This document shows, one piece after another, positions 1 through 12,271 of a stretch of 64,000 nucleotides of DNA; position 1 is the stretch's first letter; every line of letters begins with the position of its first letter. A model generated the notes under the pieces. It had not been told where the DNA came from. It saw nothing but the letters and a program-made list of their open reading frames with translations, and ran no database searches. The translations under genes and the position numbers were made by a program. The DNA is taken from assembly GCF_014202315.1 (NCBI RefSeq), contig NZ_JACHGN010000021.1, positions 130,242 through 194,241 on the forward strand. Direction: 5' to 3'. The stretch comes from Thermocatellispora tengchongensis (GTDB lineage: Bacteria; Actinomycetota; Actinomycetes; Streptosporangiales; Streptosporangiaceae).

Positions 1-609
1 CTCGCGCTGCCACTCGGCGCTGTAGAAGAGCATCAGCACGCTCAGCACGGCGGCCGCGGCGATCAGCAGCCGCCACGCGAGCGCGCGCGCCCGCGGGCTC
101 GGCGTCAGCCCCAGCGCCCGCCGCTGCACCGCGGTGATCCCGCTGCCGAGCCCGTACCCGAGCACGGCCGCGATCCCCGAGACCGCCCCCTGCAGCACCC
201 ACGACCGCGGCAGCAGCGACGGCGACAGCGACGCGCAGAAGAACCCGAGCCCGACCAGGCTCCCGCCCAGGCCGAGCGGGCGCCGCACGACCCGGGCCTC
301 GACCCGGACCGCCCGAGTCCGGCTCCGCGTGATCGCCCGGCCCCGGCCCTCGCCGCTCTCGCCGCTCTCGCCGGCCTCGCCGCCCTCTTCCTCGACGCCG
401 CCTTCCTCGGCCTCGCCGTCGGTGCCGCCCTCCTCGGCCGTACCCTTCTCGGTCGCGGCGCCCTCGGCCGCATTCTCCTCGGCCGCATTCTCCTCGGCCG
501 CGTCGTCAGGGCCGGGGCGCTCCTCGTCGCCGCGGCGCTCGGCTCCCGCGCTCCTCAGCCCGGACGCGACCCAGGCCCACGCGGCCGCCGCCGCGGCTGC
601 CGCCGCCAT
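1..609 (-). CDS. Membrane alpha/beta-hydrolase family protein, N-terminal part (truncated by window edge)
   Basis: An open frame of 203 codons begins at ATG 609 and runs off the left edge without a stop, so only the N-terminus is present. Residues 1-110 are an Ala-rich start and a low-complexity acidic Glu/Gly/Ala region, including a 15-bp tandem duplication near 466-495 that encodes AAEEN repeats. It then becomes hydrophobic: SLSPSLLPR followed by GIAAVLGYGLGSG, and later LLIAAAAVLSVLMLFYSAEW. The SLSPSLLPRSW motif before several membrane helices is characteristic of the Abhydrolase_9 N-terminal domain (PF15420) of actinobacterial membrane proteins whose C-terminal half is an alpha/beta hydrolase. 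That half lies outside the window, so no catalytic residue can be checked. Substrate unknown. The long acidic N-terminal extension looks longer than usual for the family. Confidence 0.72.
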   Translation of the reverse strand, partial: MAAAAAAAAAWAWVASGLRSAGAERRGDEERPGPDDAAEENAAEENAAEGAATEKGTAEEGGTDGEAEEGGVEEEGGEAGESGESGEGRGRAITRSRTRAVRVEARVVRRPLGLGGSLVGLGFFCASLSPSLLPRSWVLQGAVSGIAAVLGYGLGSGITAVQRRALGLTPSPRARALAWRLLIAAAAVLSVLMLFYSAEWQRE

Positions 610-673
610 CGTCCTCGGTGAGGACCGACCCGCACCCAAGCCGCCTCACCCTCCCCGATCAGGGACACGGCTG

Positions 674-1342
674 TCACCCTTCCTGCCCGACCCTAACCCT
701 TGGGGGGATCACGCGTGCGGGCCGGCCGGGGTGGAGCGCGGCCCAGGCGCCCAGGGCGAGCACCGTGGCGACCTCGGTCACGGCCAGGCCCCGCTCGACC
801 AGGCCGAGGGGCATGACCCGCCACCACGCCAGGCCGTTGAGCCCGGCGTGGACGATCACGGCGGTGATGCCGGCGACCCAGAGCAGGGAGGCCAGGCCGA
901 GCAGGGCGGCCACGCGGGCGGCGGGGCGGCGCCACCAGGGCCGGGTGAGGAGCAGTGCGGCCACCGGCAGGCTGGCGAACGCGACCACGCTGGCGATCCG
1001 GTGGATGGTGCCGCTCATGCTCGGGCCGACCGTCCAGTCGTGCTTGGGGAACCAGGCGACCGTGACGAGGGCGGCGCACCACAGGAGCAGCGCGAGCATG
1101 CCGAGGGAGAGGGCGGCGGCCAGGCGCCGGCGTACCAGGGAGACGCCGATGGCCAGCGAGCCGGCCGCCAGCGCCACGACCGCGAGGGCGAAGATCCAGC
1201 CGCCGGGGCCCAGCCCGTGCTGGCTGATCGTGCGCCGTGCGAGGTCGAACTCACCGGTCGTCATGGCGTACGCGTCGAGCGCCAGGATGACCGCGCTCCC
1301 CGCCCCGACCGCCCACAGCCCCGCGCGAGCGCCTGCCTGCAC
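674..1342 (-). CDS. DUF998 family integral membrane protein
   Basis: A 222-residue hydrophobic protein with about six membrane segments. Family hallmarks are DLARRTISQHGLGPGGWIF after the first helix, HDWTVGPSMSGTIHRIAS in the middle, and a conserved HAGLNGLAWWRVMPLG near the end. This pattern fits the DUF998 family of small six-helix proteins, whose biochemical function is not established. The start is GTG at 1342; no better-placed ATG lies upstream. It reads in the same direction as the truncated hydrolase to its left, 64 bp apart, so co-transcription is possible but not shown. The last 20 residues are Pro/Arg-rich and probably cytoplasmic. Confidence 0.75.
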   Translation of the reverse strand: MQAGARAGLWAVGAGSAVILALDAYAMTTGEFDLARRTISQHGLGPGGWIFALAVVALAAGSLAIGVSLVRRRLAAALSLGMLALLLWCAALVTVAWFPKHDWTVGPSMSGTIHRIASVVAFASLPVAALLLTRPWWRRPAARVAALLGLASLLWVAGITAVIVHAGLNGLAWWRVMPLGLVERGLAVTEVATVLALGAWAALHPGRPARVIPPRVRVGQEG

Positions 1343-1426
1343 CTTCCGGCCCCCTTCCCGGCTCGTCCGTCTCCCTCAGGATGCCGCTCGGGGGATAAAA
1401 GCCGCATTCAGCCGGGGGTCATGACG

Positions 1427-3643
1427 TCACCTCACGTAGATGTTCGGCCGGGGCGGGGTGGACATGCCGTCGCCGATGAAGAAGCTCGGGTGCGGCGGCT
1501 GGTTGTAGGCGGTGTTCTGCCAGGCCAGGGCGGTGCGGTACTGGGCGTCGTGCAGCAGCGTGACGATCCTGCGGTCGGTGGGCGTGGTGGTGGCGTGGAT
1601 GCGCAGGGCGGTGTCGTCGGCGGTGGGCCAGATCACCTCTTCGCGCCAGTCGCCGAGCAGGTCGCCGGAGAGGGACGGGGTGGACTTGGTGCCGTTGTTG
1701 GAGTGGACGCCCGACGCGGTGAGCAGGCGGGTGTCGCCGCCGGCGCCGTACTTGTCGATCCTGGTCGCGTCCACCAGCTCGCGCAGCGGGTCGCCGTCCC
1801 ACCAGGCCAGGAAGTTCGCCGAGGAGGGCTGGCGGCCCGCGGCGGCGCCGGTGCCGGTGTAGGTGCCGGACATGTTGGTGCCCGAGCCCCAGAACTCGGC
1901 CCCCGCGGTGGCGGCGGAGATGTCGGCGGCCACGCCGCGGCCGGGGCCCTCGGCGCCGCCGTTGTTCGGGCGCCTCCAGATGATCTGCCCGGTACGCGCG
2001 TCGTGCACGTCGGCGGAGGGCTGGCTGCCCGACTCGTGGATGGTGAACACCTCCAGGCCCTGCCGGGACGGGATCAGGTCGCCGACGTGCAGGGCGTCGC
2101 CGTGGCCGTAGCCGGTGGAGTACAGGCCGGCGCCGTTGTCGTCGATGGTCGCCGCGCCGTACACGATCTCGTCGCGGCCGTCGGCGTCCACGTCGGCGAT
2201 GGAGAGCTGGTGGTTGCCCTGCCCCGCGTACGCGCCGTTGCCGGAGGTGTTGGAGTCGAACGTCCAGCGCCTGGTCAGGGTGCCGTTGCGGAAGTCCCAG
2301 GCGGCGATCACGGCCCGGGTGTAGTAGCCCCTGGCCATGATCAGCGACGGGCGGGCGCCGTCGAGGTAGGCGGTCCCGGCCAGGAACCGGTCCACCCGGT
2401 TGCCGTAGGAGTCGCCCCAGGACGAGACCGAGCCCCGGCCCGGCACGTAGTCCACCGTGGACAGGGCCGCGCCGGTGCGGCCGTCGAACATGGTCAGGTA
2501 CTCCGGCCCGGTGATGATGTAGCCGTCGGCGTTGCGGTGGTCGGCGGAGGCGTTGCCGATGGCGACGCCGCGGCCGTCCACGGTGCCGTCGGCGGTCTTC
2601 ATCGCGACCTCGGCGCGGCCGTCGCCGTCGTAGTCGTAGACCTGGAACTGGGTGTAGTGCGCCCCGGCCCTGATGTTGCGGCCGAGATTGATCCGCCACA
2701 GCCGCTGCCCGGTGAGCGTGATGCCGTCCACGTAGACCAGGCCGGTGGTGCCGGCCTGGGAGTTGTCCTTGGCGTCGTCGGGCTCCCACTTCAGCACCAG
2801 GTCGAGCCGGCCGTCGCCGTCGAGGTCGCCCACACTGGCGTCGTTGGCCGAGTGCGCCGAGCTGGGCGGGCTGATCGGCACGTCGAGGTGGCCGCCGCCG
2901 GTGAAGCGCAGCGACGGCTCCGACGGCGCCTGCTCGGTTCCGTTCACCACGGCCCGCACCGTGTACGAGGCGTCCGCCGCCGCGCCGCCGTCGAGGTAGT
3001 TGGTGGACCCGGTGATCGGGCTGGAGTTGACCCTGGTCGAGCCGCGGTAGAGGTTGAAGGACACGTCGGCGGGGTCGGTGCCGAGCAGCCGCCACGACAC
3101 CAGGTTGCCGCCGCCGCTGCGGACGCTGATCAGACCGCGGTCGAGGTCTTCCATCTGCCTCGCCCCGGGGGGCGGGGTCGTGGGGGTCACAGTGGGGGTC
3201 ACCGTGGGGGTCACGGTCGGCGTCGCCGTGGGGTCCACCGTGCCGGTGCAGGTCGTGCCGTTGAGGGCGAAGGACGCCGGGGCCGGGTTGGCGCCGGTCC
3301 AGCTCGCGTTGAACCCGAACGACACGCTGCCGTCGGTGGGGATGCTCGCGTTGTAGCCGGCATCGGCCGCGGTCACGGCCGCGCCCGACTGGGTGACGGA
3401 GGCGTTCCACGCCTGCGTGATCTGCTGGCCCGCGGTGAAGCTCCAGGTCAGCCGCCAGCCGTTGACCGGATCGCCGAGGTTGGTGACGGTGACGTTGCCG
3501 GTGAAGCCGCCGGGCCACTGCGAGCCGACGGCGTACGCGGCGCGGCATCCGGCCGCCGCGGCGTGCGCGACGACGGTGGTGACGCCCGCGGCGAGGGTGA
3601 CCGCCGCCAGGACCATCAGGGGGGTGAATCGGGTCAAGCGCAC
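1427..3643 (-). CDS. Secreted rhamnogalacturonan lyase (PL11) with N-terminal CBM2
   Basis: 738 residues. Residues 1-28 are a Sec signal ending near AHA. About 30-133 form a family 2 carbohydrate-binding module, with one Cys near each end and Trp residues in GSQWPGG, GWRLTW and NASWTG. A Thr/Pro linker of VTPT repeats (about 137-160) leads to the catalytic part, about 161-738, which begins RQMEDLDRGLISVRS and contains DGDGRLDLVLKWEPDDAKDN, GQRLWRINLG and WDFRNGTL. These are typical of PL11 lyases such as YesW/YesX, an eight-bladed Ca-dependent propeller that cleaves the rhamnose-galacturonate backbone of pectin by beta-elimination. Start is GTG 3643, preceded by GGAG. It is divergent from the GH2 beta-galactosidase, which fits removal of galactan side chains from the same pectin. 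The shared intergenic region holds two palindromic operator candidates. Confidence 0.93.
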   Translation of the reverse strand: MRLTRFTPLMVLAAVTLAAGVTTVVAHAAAAGCRAAYAVGSQWPGGFTGNVTVTNLGDPVNGWRLTWSFTAGQQITQAWNASVTQSGAAVTAADAGYNASIPTDGSVSFGFNASWTGANPAPASFALNGTTCTGTVDPTATPTVTPTVTPTVTPTTPPPGARQMEDLDRGLISVRSGGGNLVSWRLLGTDPADVSFNLYRGSTRVNSSPITGSTNYLDGGAAADASYTVRAVVNGTEQAPSEPSLRFTGGGHLDVPISPPSSAHSANDASVGDLDGDGRLDLVLKWEPDDAKDNSQAGTTGLVYVDGITLTGQRLWRINLGRNIRAGAHYTQFQVYDYDGDGRAEVAMKTADGTVDGRGVAIGNASADHRNADGYIITGPEYLTMFDGRTGAALSTVDYVPGRGSVSSWGDSYGNRVDRFLAGTAYLDGARPSLIMARGYYTRAVIAAWDFRNGTLTRRWTFDSNTSGNGAYAGQGNHQLSIADVDADGRDEIVYGAATIDDNGAGLYSTGYGHGDALHVGDLIPSRQGLEVFTIHESGSQPSADVHDARTGQIIWRRPNNGGAEGPGRGVAADISAATAGAEFWGSGTNMSGTYTGTGAAAGRQPSSANFLAWWDGDPLRELVDATRIDKYGAGGDTRLLTASGVHSNNGTKSTPSLSGDLLGDWREEVIWPTADDTALRIHATTTPTDRRIVTLLHDAQYRTALAWQNTAYNQPPHPSFFIGDGMSTPPRPNIYVR

Positions 3644-3664
3644 GATGTCTCCTCATCGGGTCAG

Positions 3665-3676
3665 GTAAGCGCTTCC
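3665..3676. promoter_or_regulatory. LacI-type operator candidate upstream of the lyase
   Basis: GTAAGCGCTTCC, with the perfect 8-bp palindrome AAGCGCTT at 3667-3674, lies 22 bp upstream of the lyase GTG. A central CG inside an inverted repeat is typical of LacI/CebR-family operators in actinomycetes. It differs from the GTCAAWCGWTTGAC sites of the 9-20 kb locus, so a different repressor is expected. Confidence 0.45.
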
Positions 3677-3759
3677 CCACAGTGTTGGGCCGTCCTGGCA
3701 CGGGGTCATGGGTCTCCGGGCGGGGCGGGCCGCCACCTGCGGGGGGCATGCCCTCCGGC

Positions 3760-3770
3760 TGAAAATTTCA
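3760..3770. promoter_or_regulatory. GAAA-TTTC palindrome upstream of the GH2 gene
   Basis: TGAAAATTTCA is a perfect 11-bp palindrome with a central A, 41 bp upstream of the GH2 start. It resembles the CGAAACTTTCG operator described for Streptomyces xylanase genes and the copies found upstream of the GH115 gene in this window (60615 and 60734). Regulatory role is inferred. Confidence 0.4.
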
Positions 3771-3798
3771 AGCCTGCCGATGCCGGGCCGCATGGTGA

Positions 3799-7952
<4,154 letters not shown>

Positions 7953-8051
7953 GCCCGGAGTGTCACCGGCTCCGGGGGACCGATCAAGGGTGGTGTCCCA
8001 GGTGGGCCACCCCTCTGGCGCCGGGGACCGCCGTACGGTAATACAACAACC

Positions 8052-8210
8052 ATGGGAAGCAGCACCACGGCCTCGACTCCCCTCCCCCGCCGCGAAGATG
8101 CCGTGCGCTGCGAGAGCGTCGCCGGTGAGCGCCGGTGCGTGTTACCGCCCGATCACCTCGGCGACCACGTCTACCCCCCGGTTCGCGACGAGCCCGACTC
8201 CGGCGCCTAG
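8052..8210 (+). CDS. Small Cys/His protein with a TTA codon
   Basis: 52 residues, beginning ATG 8052 in MGSSTTASTPLPRRED. The core RCESVAGERRCVLPPDHLGDHVY has the CxnC...PxxHxGxH spacing seen in many small actinobacterial proteins of unknown role, and could bind a metal ion. Leu31 is encoded by TTA (8142-8144), the codon read by the bldA tRNA in streptomycetes and rare in this window, so translation may be limited to late growth. Its stop overlaps the convergent NAD(P)-binding gene by 4 bp. The upstream region has no strong Shine-Dalgarno sequence. The conserved motif is the main reason to believe it is real. Confidence 0.55.
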   Translation: MGSSTTASTPLPRREDAVRCESVAGERRCVLPPDHLGDHVYPPVRDEPDSGA

Positions 8211-8869
8211 GCTCCCCCGGCCTCGCGCACGGCCTGCTCGATCGGGATCTCTCCCGCCGTGAGCTCCAGGATGCGCCGCCGTACGCCGGGCGCGCGCAGC
8301 AGCGCGGCCAGCACCTCGGCCACGTCGTCGCGGGTCACCTTGCCCGGCGGGATGCCGGGCTCGGCCAGCCGCACCAGCCCGCGCCCCGGATCGTCGGTCA
8401 GACCGCCCGGCCGGACGATCACCCAGTCGAGGTCGCGCCCGCGCAGGTCCTCCTCGGCCCGGGTCTTGGCCTCGATGTAGGCGGCCCACACCTCGTCGCT
8501 CCCCTCGCGCGGGGGCCGGCCCGCGCCCATCGACGAGATCTGCAGGAACCGCCGCACGCCCGCCCGCTCGGCGGCGTCGGCGAGCAGCGCGGACGCCGCG
8601 CGGTCCACGGTGTCCTTGCGCGCGACTCCGCTGCCCGGCCCCGCGCCGGCCGCGAAGACCGCCGCGTCGGCCCCGGCGAGCACCCGCGCCACCTCCGCGA
8701 CGCCGGCCCGTTCCAGGTCGCACACCACCGGCTCCGCCCCGGCCCGCCGCAGGTCCTCCTGCTGCGCGGGATCGCGGATGAGGCCCACGGCCTCGTCGCC
8801 CCGCGCGGCGAGCAGCCGCTCCAGCCGCAACGCGATCTTGCCGTGCCCGCCCCCGATCACCACACGCAT
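8207..8869 (-). CDS. NAD(P)-binding atypical SDR (NmrA/SDR_a5-like)
   Basis: 220 residues. A Rossmann fold opens with VVIGGGHGKIALRLERLLAARG, the GxxGxxG-type NAD(P) loop of atypical short-chain dehydrogenases. VVCDLERAG and AVFAAGAGPGSG follow, then FLQISSMGAG and YIEAKTRAEEDLRGRDLDWVIVRPGGLTD, typical of proteins that repair or isomerise small molecules or sense redox state. The Tyr-x3-Lys pair (YIEAK) is present, so catalysis is possible, but the substrate cannot be read from the sequence. ATG start at 8869. Tail-to-tail with the small Cys/His protein; divergent from the cupin gene 90 bp away. Confidence 0.8.
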   Translation of the reverse strand: MRVVIGGGHGKIALRLERLLAARGDEAVGLIRDPAQQEDLRRAGAEPVVCDLERAGVAEVARVLAGADAAVFAAGAGPGSGVARKDTVDRAASALLADAAERAGVRRFLQISSMGAGRPPREGSDEVWAAYIEAKTRAEEDLRGRDLDWVIVRPGGLTDDPGRGLVRLAEPGIPPGKVTRDDVAEVLAALLRAPGVRRRILELTAGEIPIEQAVREAGGA

Positions 8870-8959
8870 ACCTCGATGCTAGTGCTCGGCGACGCCGGGC
8901 CTTGTCCGCTCCCTCCGCCGGTGCAAGACTCGAACTATGGGGACAAAAGGGGGCAAATC

Positions 8960-9325
8960 ATGCTAGAAGTACGCAATCTCGACAAGCCTGACGAGCGCCG
9001 GGACTTCCCGATGGGCCACCTTGAGATCTACAACCTGACCGGCCTGACGTTCGGCATCGCCACGTTCGAGCCGGGCTGGCGGTGGTCCGCCTCCGTCAAG
9101 CCGATCGCCGGCACGGAGTCCTGCCAGTTCCACCACAGCAGCTACGTGCTGCGGGGACGCCTGCACATCCGCATGGACGACGGCACCGAGGCCGAGGCGG
9201 GCCCCGGCGACCTGTTCGTCGCCACCCCGGGCCACGACGCCTGGGTGGTCGGCCAGGAGCAGTGCGTGGTCTACGACTTCGCGGGCGGCGCCGCCGAGTA
9301 CGCCAAGACCGCTCCGACCGCCTGA
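8960..9325 (+). CDS. Cupin-domain protein
   Basis: 121 residues forming a single beta-barrel. The segment CQFHHSSYVLRGRLHIRMDDGTE matches cupin motif 1 in part, and AGPGDLFVATPGHDAWVVG is motif 2 (PGD...H). His residues at HH and GHDAW could hold a metal, though the motif-1 Glu is not in its canonical place. The start at 8960 is supported by an AAGGGGG ribosome site 6-10 bases upstream. It lies just before the convergent LacI gene of the catabolic locus, 15 bp apart, and may be unrelated to it. Function unknown; small cupins of this kind are often isomerases, dioxygenases or sugar-binding proteins. Confidence 0.75.
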   Translation: MLEVRNLDKPDERRDFPMGHLEIYNLTGLTFGIATFEPGWRWSASVKPIAGTESCQFHHSSYVLRGRLHIRMDDGTEAEAGPGDLFVATPGHDAWVVGQEQCVVYDFAGGAAEYAKTAPTA

Positions 9326-9340
9326 GCGCGGGCGCCCGGG

Positions 9341-10345
9341 TCAGCCGGGAGGCGGCGCCGTGGAGGCCCTGGGAATGAGCTGGATGGGGCCGTCGAGGAT
9401 CTCCTCGACGGTCTCGTCCGGTTTCAGGGAGCCGAGCAGGGCCACGCCCCGGCGGCCCAGCTCCTCCAGGGGCATGCGCACCGTGGTGAGCGGGGGATAG
9501 AGGTAGCTGGCCAGGTCGAGATCGTGCACGGCGACCATGGACAGGCGGGCGGGGATGTCGAAGCCGGCCGCCCTGGCGGCCTCCAGGGCGCCGATGGCGG
9601 AGGCGACGTTGGCCACGAAGACGGCGGTGGGGGGCTCGGGGGCGGCCAGGATCTCGGCCATCGCCGCCGCGCCGCCCGCGGGGGTGTAGTCGGCCTGGAC
9701 CACCGGGCCGTCGGGCAGGCCGGCGTCGCGCATGGCGGCGGAGTAGCCGGCCGAGCGGCGGGTGGCGGTGTCGGCCGTGGCGGGGCCCGCCAGGTGGGCG
9801 ATGCGGCGGTGGCCGAGGCCGACCAGGTGCTCCACGGCCAGGCGGGCGGCGCGCTCGTCGTCCAGGATGACGTAGCGGCGTGCCGAGGGGATGCGGCGGT
9901 TGAGCATGATCCACGGTACGGCGGCGCGGTCGAGCTGCTCGGTCAGCTCCGACTCCTCCTCCGCGCCCGCCAGGAGCAGGCCGTCGATGCGGCCCTGGCC
10001 GAGCTGGTCCATGTAGCCCTTCAGGCCGGCCCCGGTCGCGCTGCCGGTGACCAGGACGTACCCGAGCGAGGCCGCGGCGGCCTCGGCGCCCTTGATGATC
10101 TCGGCGTACACGGGGTTGGCGAAGTCGGGGATGAACAGGCCGAACATGTGCGCCCTGGCCGTGCGCAGGCTGCGGGCCGCCGCGTTGGGGCGGTAGCCGA
10201 GCGCGGCCACGGCGCGCAGCACCCGCTCGCGGGTCTCGGGGCGGATGTTCAGCGTGGGATCGTTGTTGATCACGCGCGACACCACGGCCCGGTCGACCTT
10301 CGCCATGGCGGCGACGTGGGCCAGGGTGACCCGGGTGGCCTTCAC
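9341..10345 (-). CDS. LacI-family transcriptional regulator
   Basis: 334 residues. The N-terminal helix-turn-helix is VTLAHVAAMAKVDRAVVSRVIN, followed by the hinge (GYRPNAAARSLRT) and a periplasmic-binding-protein-like effector domain to the C-terminus. It is the last gene of a tightly packed transporter/dehydrogenase unit; its GTG start overlaps the Gfo/Idh/MocA stop (GTGA). Two 14-bp palindromes with the central CG expected for LacI proteins lie upstream of the two transcription units here (16518 and 20663), so it most likely represses the whole locus until an imported sugar or its metabolite binds. Effector unknown. Confidence 0.92.
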   Translation of the reverse strand: MKATRVTLAHVAAMAKVDRAVVSRVINNDPTLNIRPETRERVLRAVAALGYRPNAAARSLRTARAHMFGLFIPDFANPVYAEIIKGAEAAAASLGYVLVTGSATGAGLKGYMDQLGQGRIDGLLLAGAEEESELTEQLDRAAVPWIMLNRRIPSARRYVILDDERAARLAVEHLVGLGHRRIAHLAGPATADTATRRSAGYSAAMRDAGLPDGPVVQADYTPAGGAAAMAEILAAPEPPTAVFVANVASAIGALEAARAAGFDIPARLSMVAVHDLDLASYLYPPLTTVRMPLEELGRRGVALLGSLKPDETVEEILDGPIQLIPRASTAPPPG

Positions 10346-11424
10346 GCTGATCCCAATCTCTGGCTCTCGCCGGTGTCCATCGAGCGGTACAGGGCGTGCA
10401 GGAGGCGCAGCGTTCCCAGGTTATCCGCCGCGGCGGTCTCGGGCTCCCCTCCTTCGGCGATCGCCCGCAGCAGCGAGCCCATCGGCCCGGCCACGGCGTC
10501 GGGCAGCCAGCGGGTGGTGACCGGGTAGGGCAGCCAGCCGTCCGTACGCCCGCGCCCGTTGACCTCCAGGGTGTCGGGACGGCCGTGCGGGTAGTCGTAC
10601 AGCAGGCCGAGGGTGCCCTTGATCGCGCCCTCGGTGCCGTCGATGCGGAAGGCGGCCTCGTGGTCGCCGGTGCGGTTCTCGTGCGTGACGTGCACCAGCG
10701 CGCGCACGTCGCCGGGGAAGACCAGCGTGCTCATGGTGCGGGTCTCGCCCTTGGGGAGCTGCCCGGCGGTGCGGCTGCCGGTGCAGAAGACCAGCTCGGG
10801 ATCGCCCAGGATGGAGCGGATGGCGTCCAGGTAGTGGATGGAGTGGTAGACGATCTCCAGCCGCTCGGTGCCGACCAGCCAGTCCCAGCCGCTCCAGTCG
10901 GTGAAGATGTTCACGGTGAAGGTCATCGCGGTGGGCGCGCCGATCCACCCGGCGCGCACCATGGCGCGGGCGGCGGCGATGCCCTCGTCGAAGCGGAGCT
11001 GCTGGTTGACGGCCACCTTGACGCCGCCGGCCGCGGCCAGCGCCACCAGCTCCTCGCCGGTCGCCACGTCGGGGGCGAACGGCTTCTGGCACAGCAGGTG
11101 CCTGCCGGCCGCGATGGCGGCGCGGGCGATGGCGGGCTGGGCCTCGGGGGCGACCGCGATGTCCACGACCCGCGCCCGGTCGTCGGCCAGCAGGTCGTCC
11201 AGGGAGGCGTAGACCTTCGGCACCCCGTGGCGGGCGGCGACCTCGGCGGCCTTGGCGGCGTCCAGGTCGTACAGGCCGGTGATCTCCAGCCCGGCGGCGC
11301 GGTACGCCGGCAGGTGCGCGACGTCCACGATCGACCCGGCGCCGACGATCGCGATCGGCAGGCGGTGCTCCGGCGGGATGGTCAGGTCGGCGGCGGCGGC
11401 GATCGGGGCGAGCATGTCGAGCAC
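10342..11424 (-). CDS. Gfo/Idh/MocA-family NAD(P)-dependent oxidoreductase
   Basis: 360 residues. The Rossmann domain starts IAIVGAGSIVDVAHLPAYRAAG (about 23-45) and includes LYDLDAAKAAEVAARHG. The motif normally EKP is QKPFAPD here, keeping the catalytic Lys. The C-terminal alpha/beta domain has YHSIHYLDAIRSILG, carrying the conserved His of the active site. Members oxidise or reduce sugars, inositols and sugar acids. Sitting directly after a lactonase-like amidohydrolase, it is a reasonable candidate for oxidising an aldose at C1 to the lactone. GTG 11424 is used here, with ATG 11415 as an alternative. Overlaps the LacI gene by 4 bp. Confidence 0.9.
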   Translation of the reverse strand: MLDMLAPIAAAADLTIPPEHRLPIAIVGAGSIVDVAHLPAYRAAGLEITGLYDLDAAKAAEVAARHGVPKVYASLDDLLADDRARVVDIAVAPEAQPAIARAAIAAGRHLLCQKPFAPDVATGEELVALAAAGGVKVAVNQQLRFDEGIAAARAMVRAGWIGAPTAMTFTVNIFTDWSGWDWLVGTERLEIVYHSIHYLDAIRSILGDPELVFCTGSRTAGQLPKGETRTMSTLVFPGDVRALVHVTHENRTGDHEAAFRIDGTEGAIKGTLGLLYDYPHGRPDTLEVNGRGRTDGWLPYPVTTRWLPDAVAGPMGSLLRAIAEGGEPETAAADNLGTLRLLHALYRSMDTGESQRLGSA

Positions 11425-11428
11425 GGCC

Positions 11429-12271
11429 TCAGCCCCCGATCCCGTAGCAGCGGGCGGCGGTGCCGCCGAGGATCGCGTCGCGATCGGCCTGCGGCAGCCC
11501 GTCGAGCAGCGCGTTGGTCTCGCGCCACACCTTGGCGTAGTCGCCGGCCAGGATCGCCACCGGCCAGTCGCCGCCGAACATCAGCCGGTCGGGCCCGAAC
11601 ACCTCGATGGCGTGCTCCACGTACGGCCGCAGGTCGGCCGCCGTCCAGGTCTCGGCGTCGGCGGCGGTGTTCAGGCCGGACACCTTGGCGTACACGTTGG
11701 GGTAGGACGCGGCGCGGGCGAGCAGCGACGCCCACGGCTCCCAGCCCTTGTCCTTGATCGGCGGCTTGTTCAGGTGGTCGAGCACCAGGCGCAGGCCGGG
11801 CACCTTCTCCGCCAGCGTGGGCACGTGCTCCAGGTGGCGGGGCAGCACCCCAACCACGTCGTACGGCAGGCCGGCGTCGGCCAGCAGCTTCAGGCCCTCG
11901 ATCACCTCCTCGCGCACCACCCAGTCGGGGTCGGGCTCGTCGTGGATCAGGTGCCGCACGCCGGCGAAGCGCGGGTGCGCCCGGTAGCGCTCCAGCGCCT
12001 CCGCGGCCTCGCCGGGGCGGTCCAGCGGCACCCAGCCGACCACGGCCGCCACGAAGTCGTACGCGTCGGCCTGGGCGAGCATCGCGTCGGTGTCGGCGTA
12101 GGTGTTGGCCGACTGGACCAGGACGGTGCGGTCCACGCCGCAGGCGGCGAGCTGCGGGATCAGCTCCTCCGGCTCGAAGGTGCGGTAGATCGGCCCGGCC
12201 TCCGGGGTCAGCCACGGGTACGACCCGGTCTCCAGGTTCCAGAAGTGCTGGTGGGCGTCGATGACCGTCAT
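11429..12271 (-). CDS. Amidohydrolase-2 family lactonase-like hydrolase
   Basis: 280 residues, a complete TIM-barrel metal hydrolase of the COG3618 group. The metal-binding start is MTVIDAHQHFWN, followed by SYPWLTPEAGPIYRTFEPEELIP, HLIHDEPDP, LRLVLDHLNKPPIKD and LMFGGDWPVA (late Asp ligand). Characterised relatives include L-fucono-1,5-lactonase and L-rhamnono-lactonase, which open sugar lactones in non-phosphorylative pathways; 2-pyrone-dicarboxylate lactonase is a more distant relative. Located between a Gfo dehydrogenase and a sugar transporter, the lactonase role is the best fit. ATG 12271 overlaps the VOC gene stop by 4 bp, indicating translational coupling. Confidence 0.88.
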   Translation of the reverse strand: MTVIDAHQHFWNLETGSYPWLTPEAGPIYRTFEPEELIPQLAACGVDRTVLVQSANTYADTDAMLAQADAYDFVAAVVGWVPLDRPGEAAEALERYRAHPRFAGVRHLIHDEPDPDWVVREEVIEGLKLLADAGLPYDVVGVLPRHLEHVPTLAEKVPGLRLVLDHLNKPPIKDKGWEPWASLLARAASYPNVYAKVSGLNTAADAETWTAADLRPYVEHAIEVFGPDRLMFGGDWPVAILAGDYAKVWRETNALLDGLPQADRDAILGGTAARCYGIGG

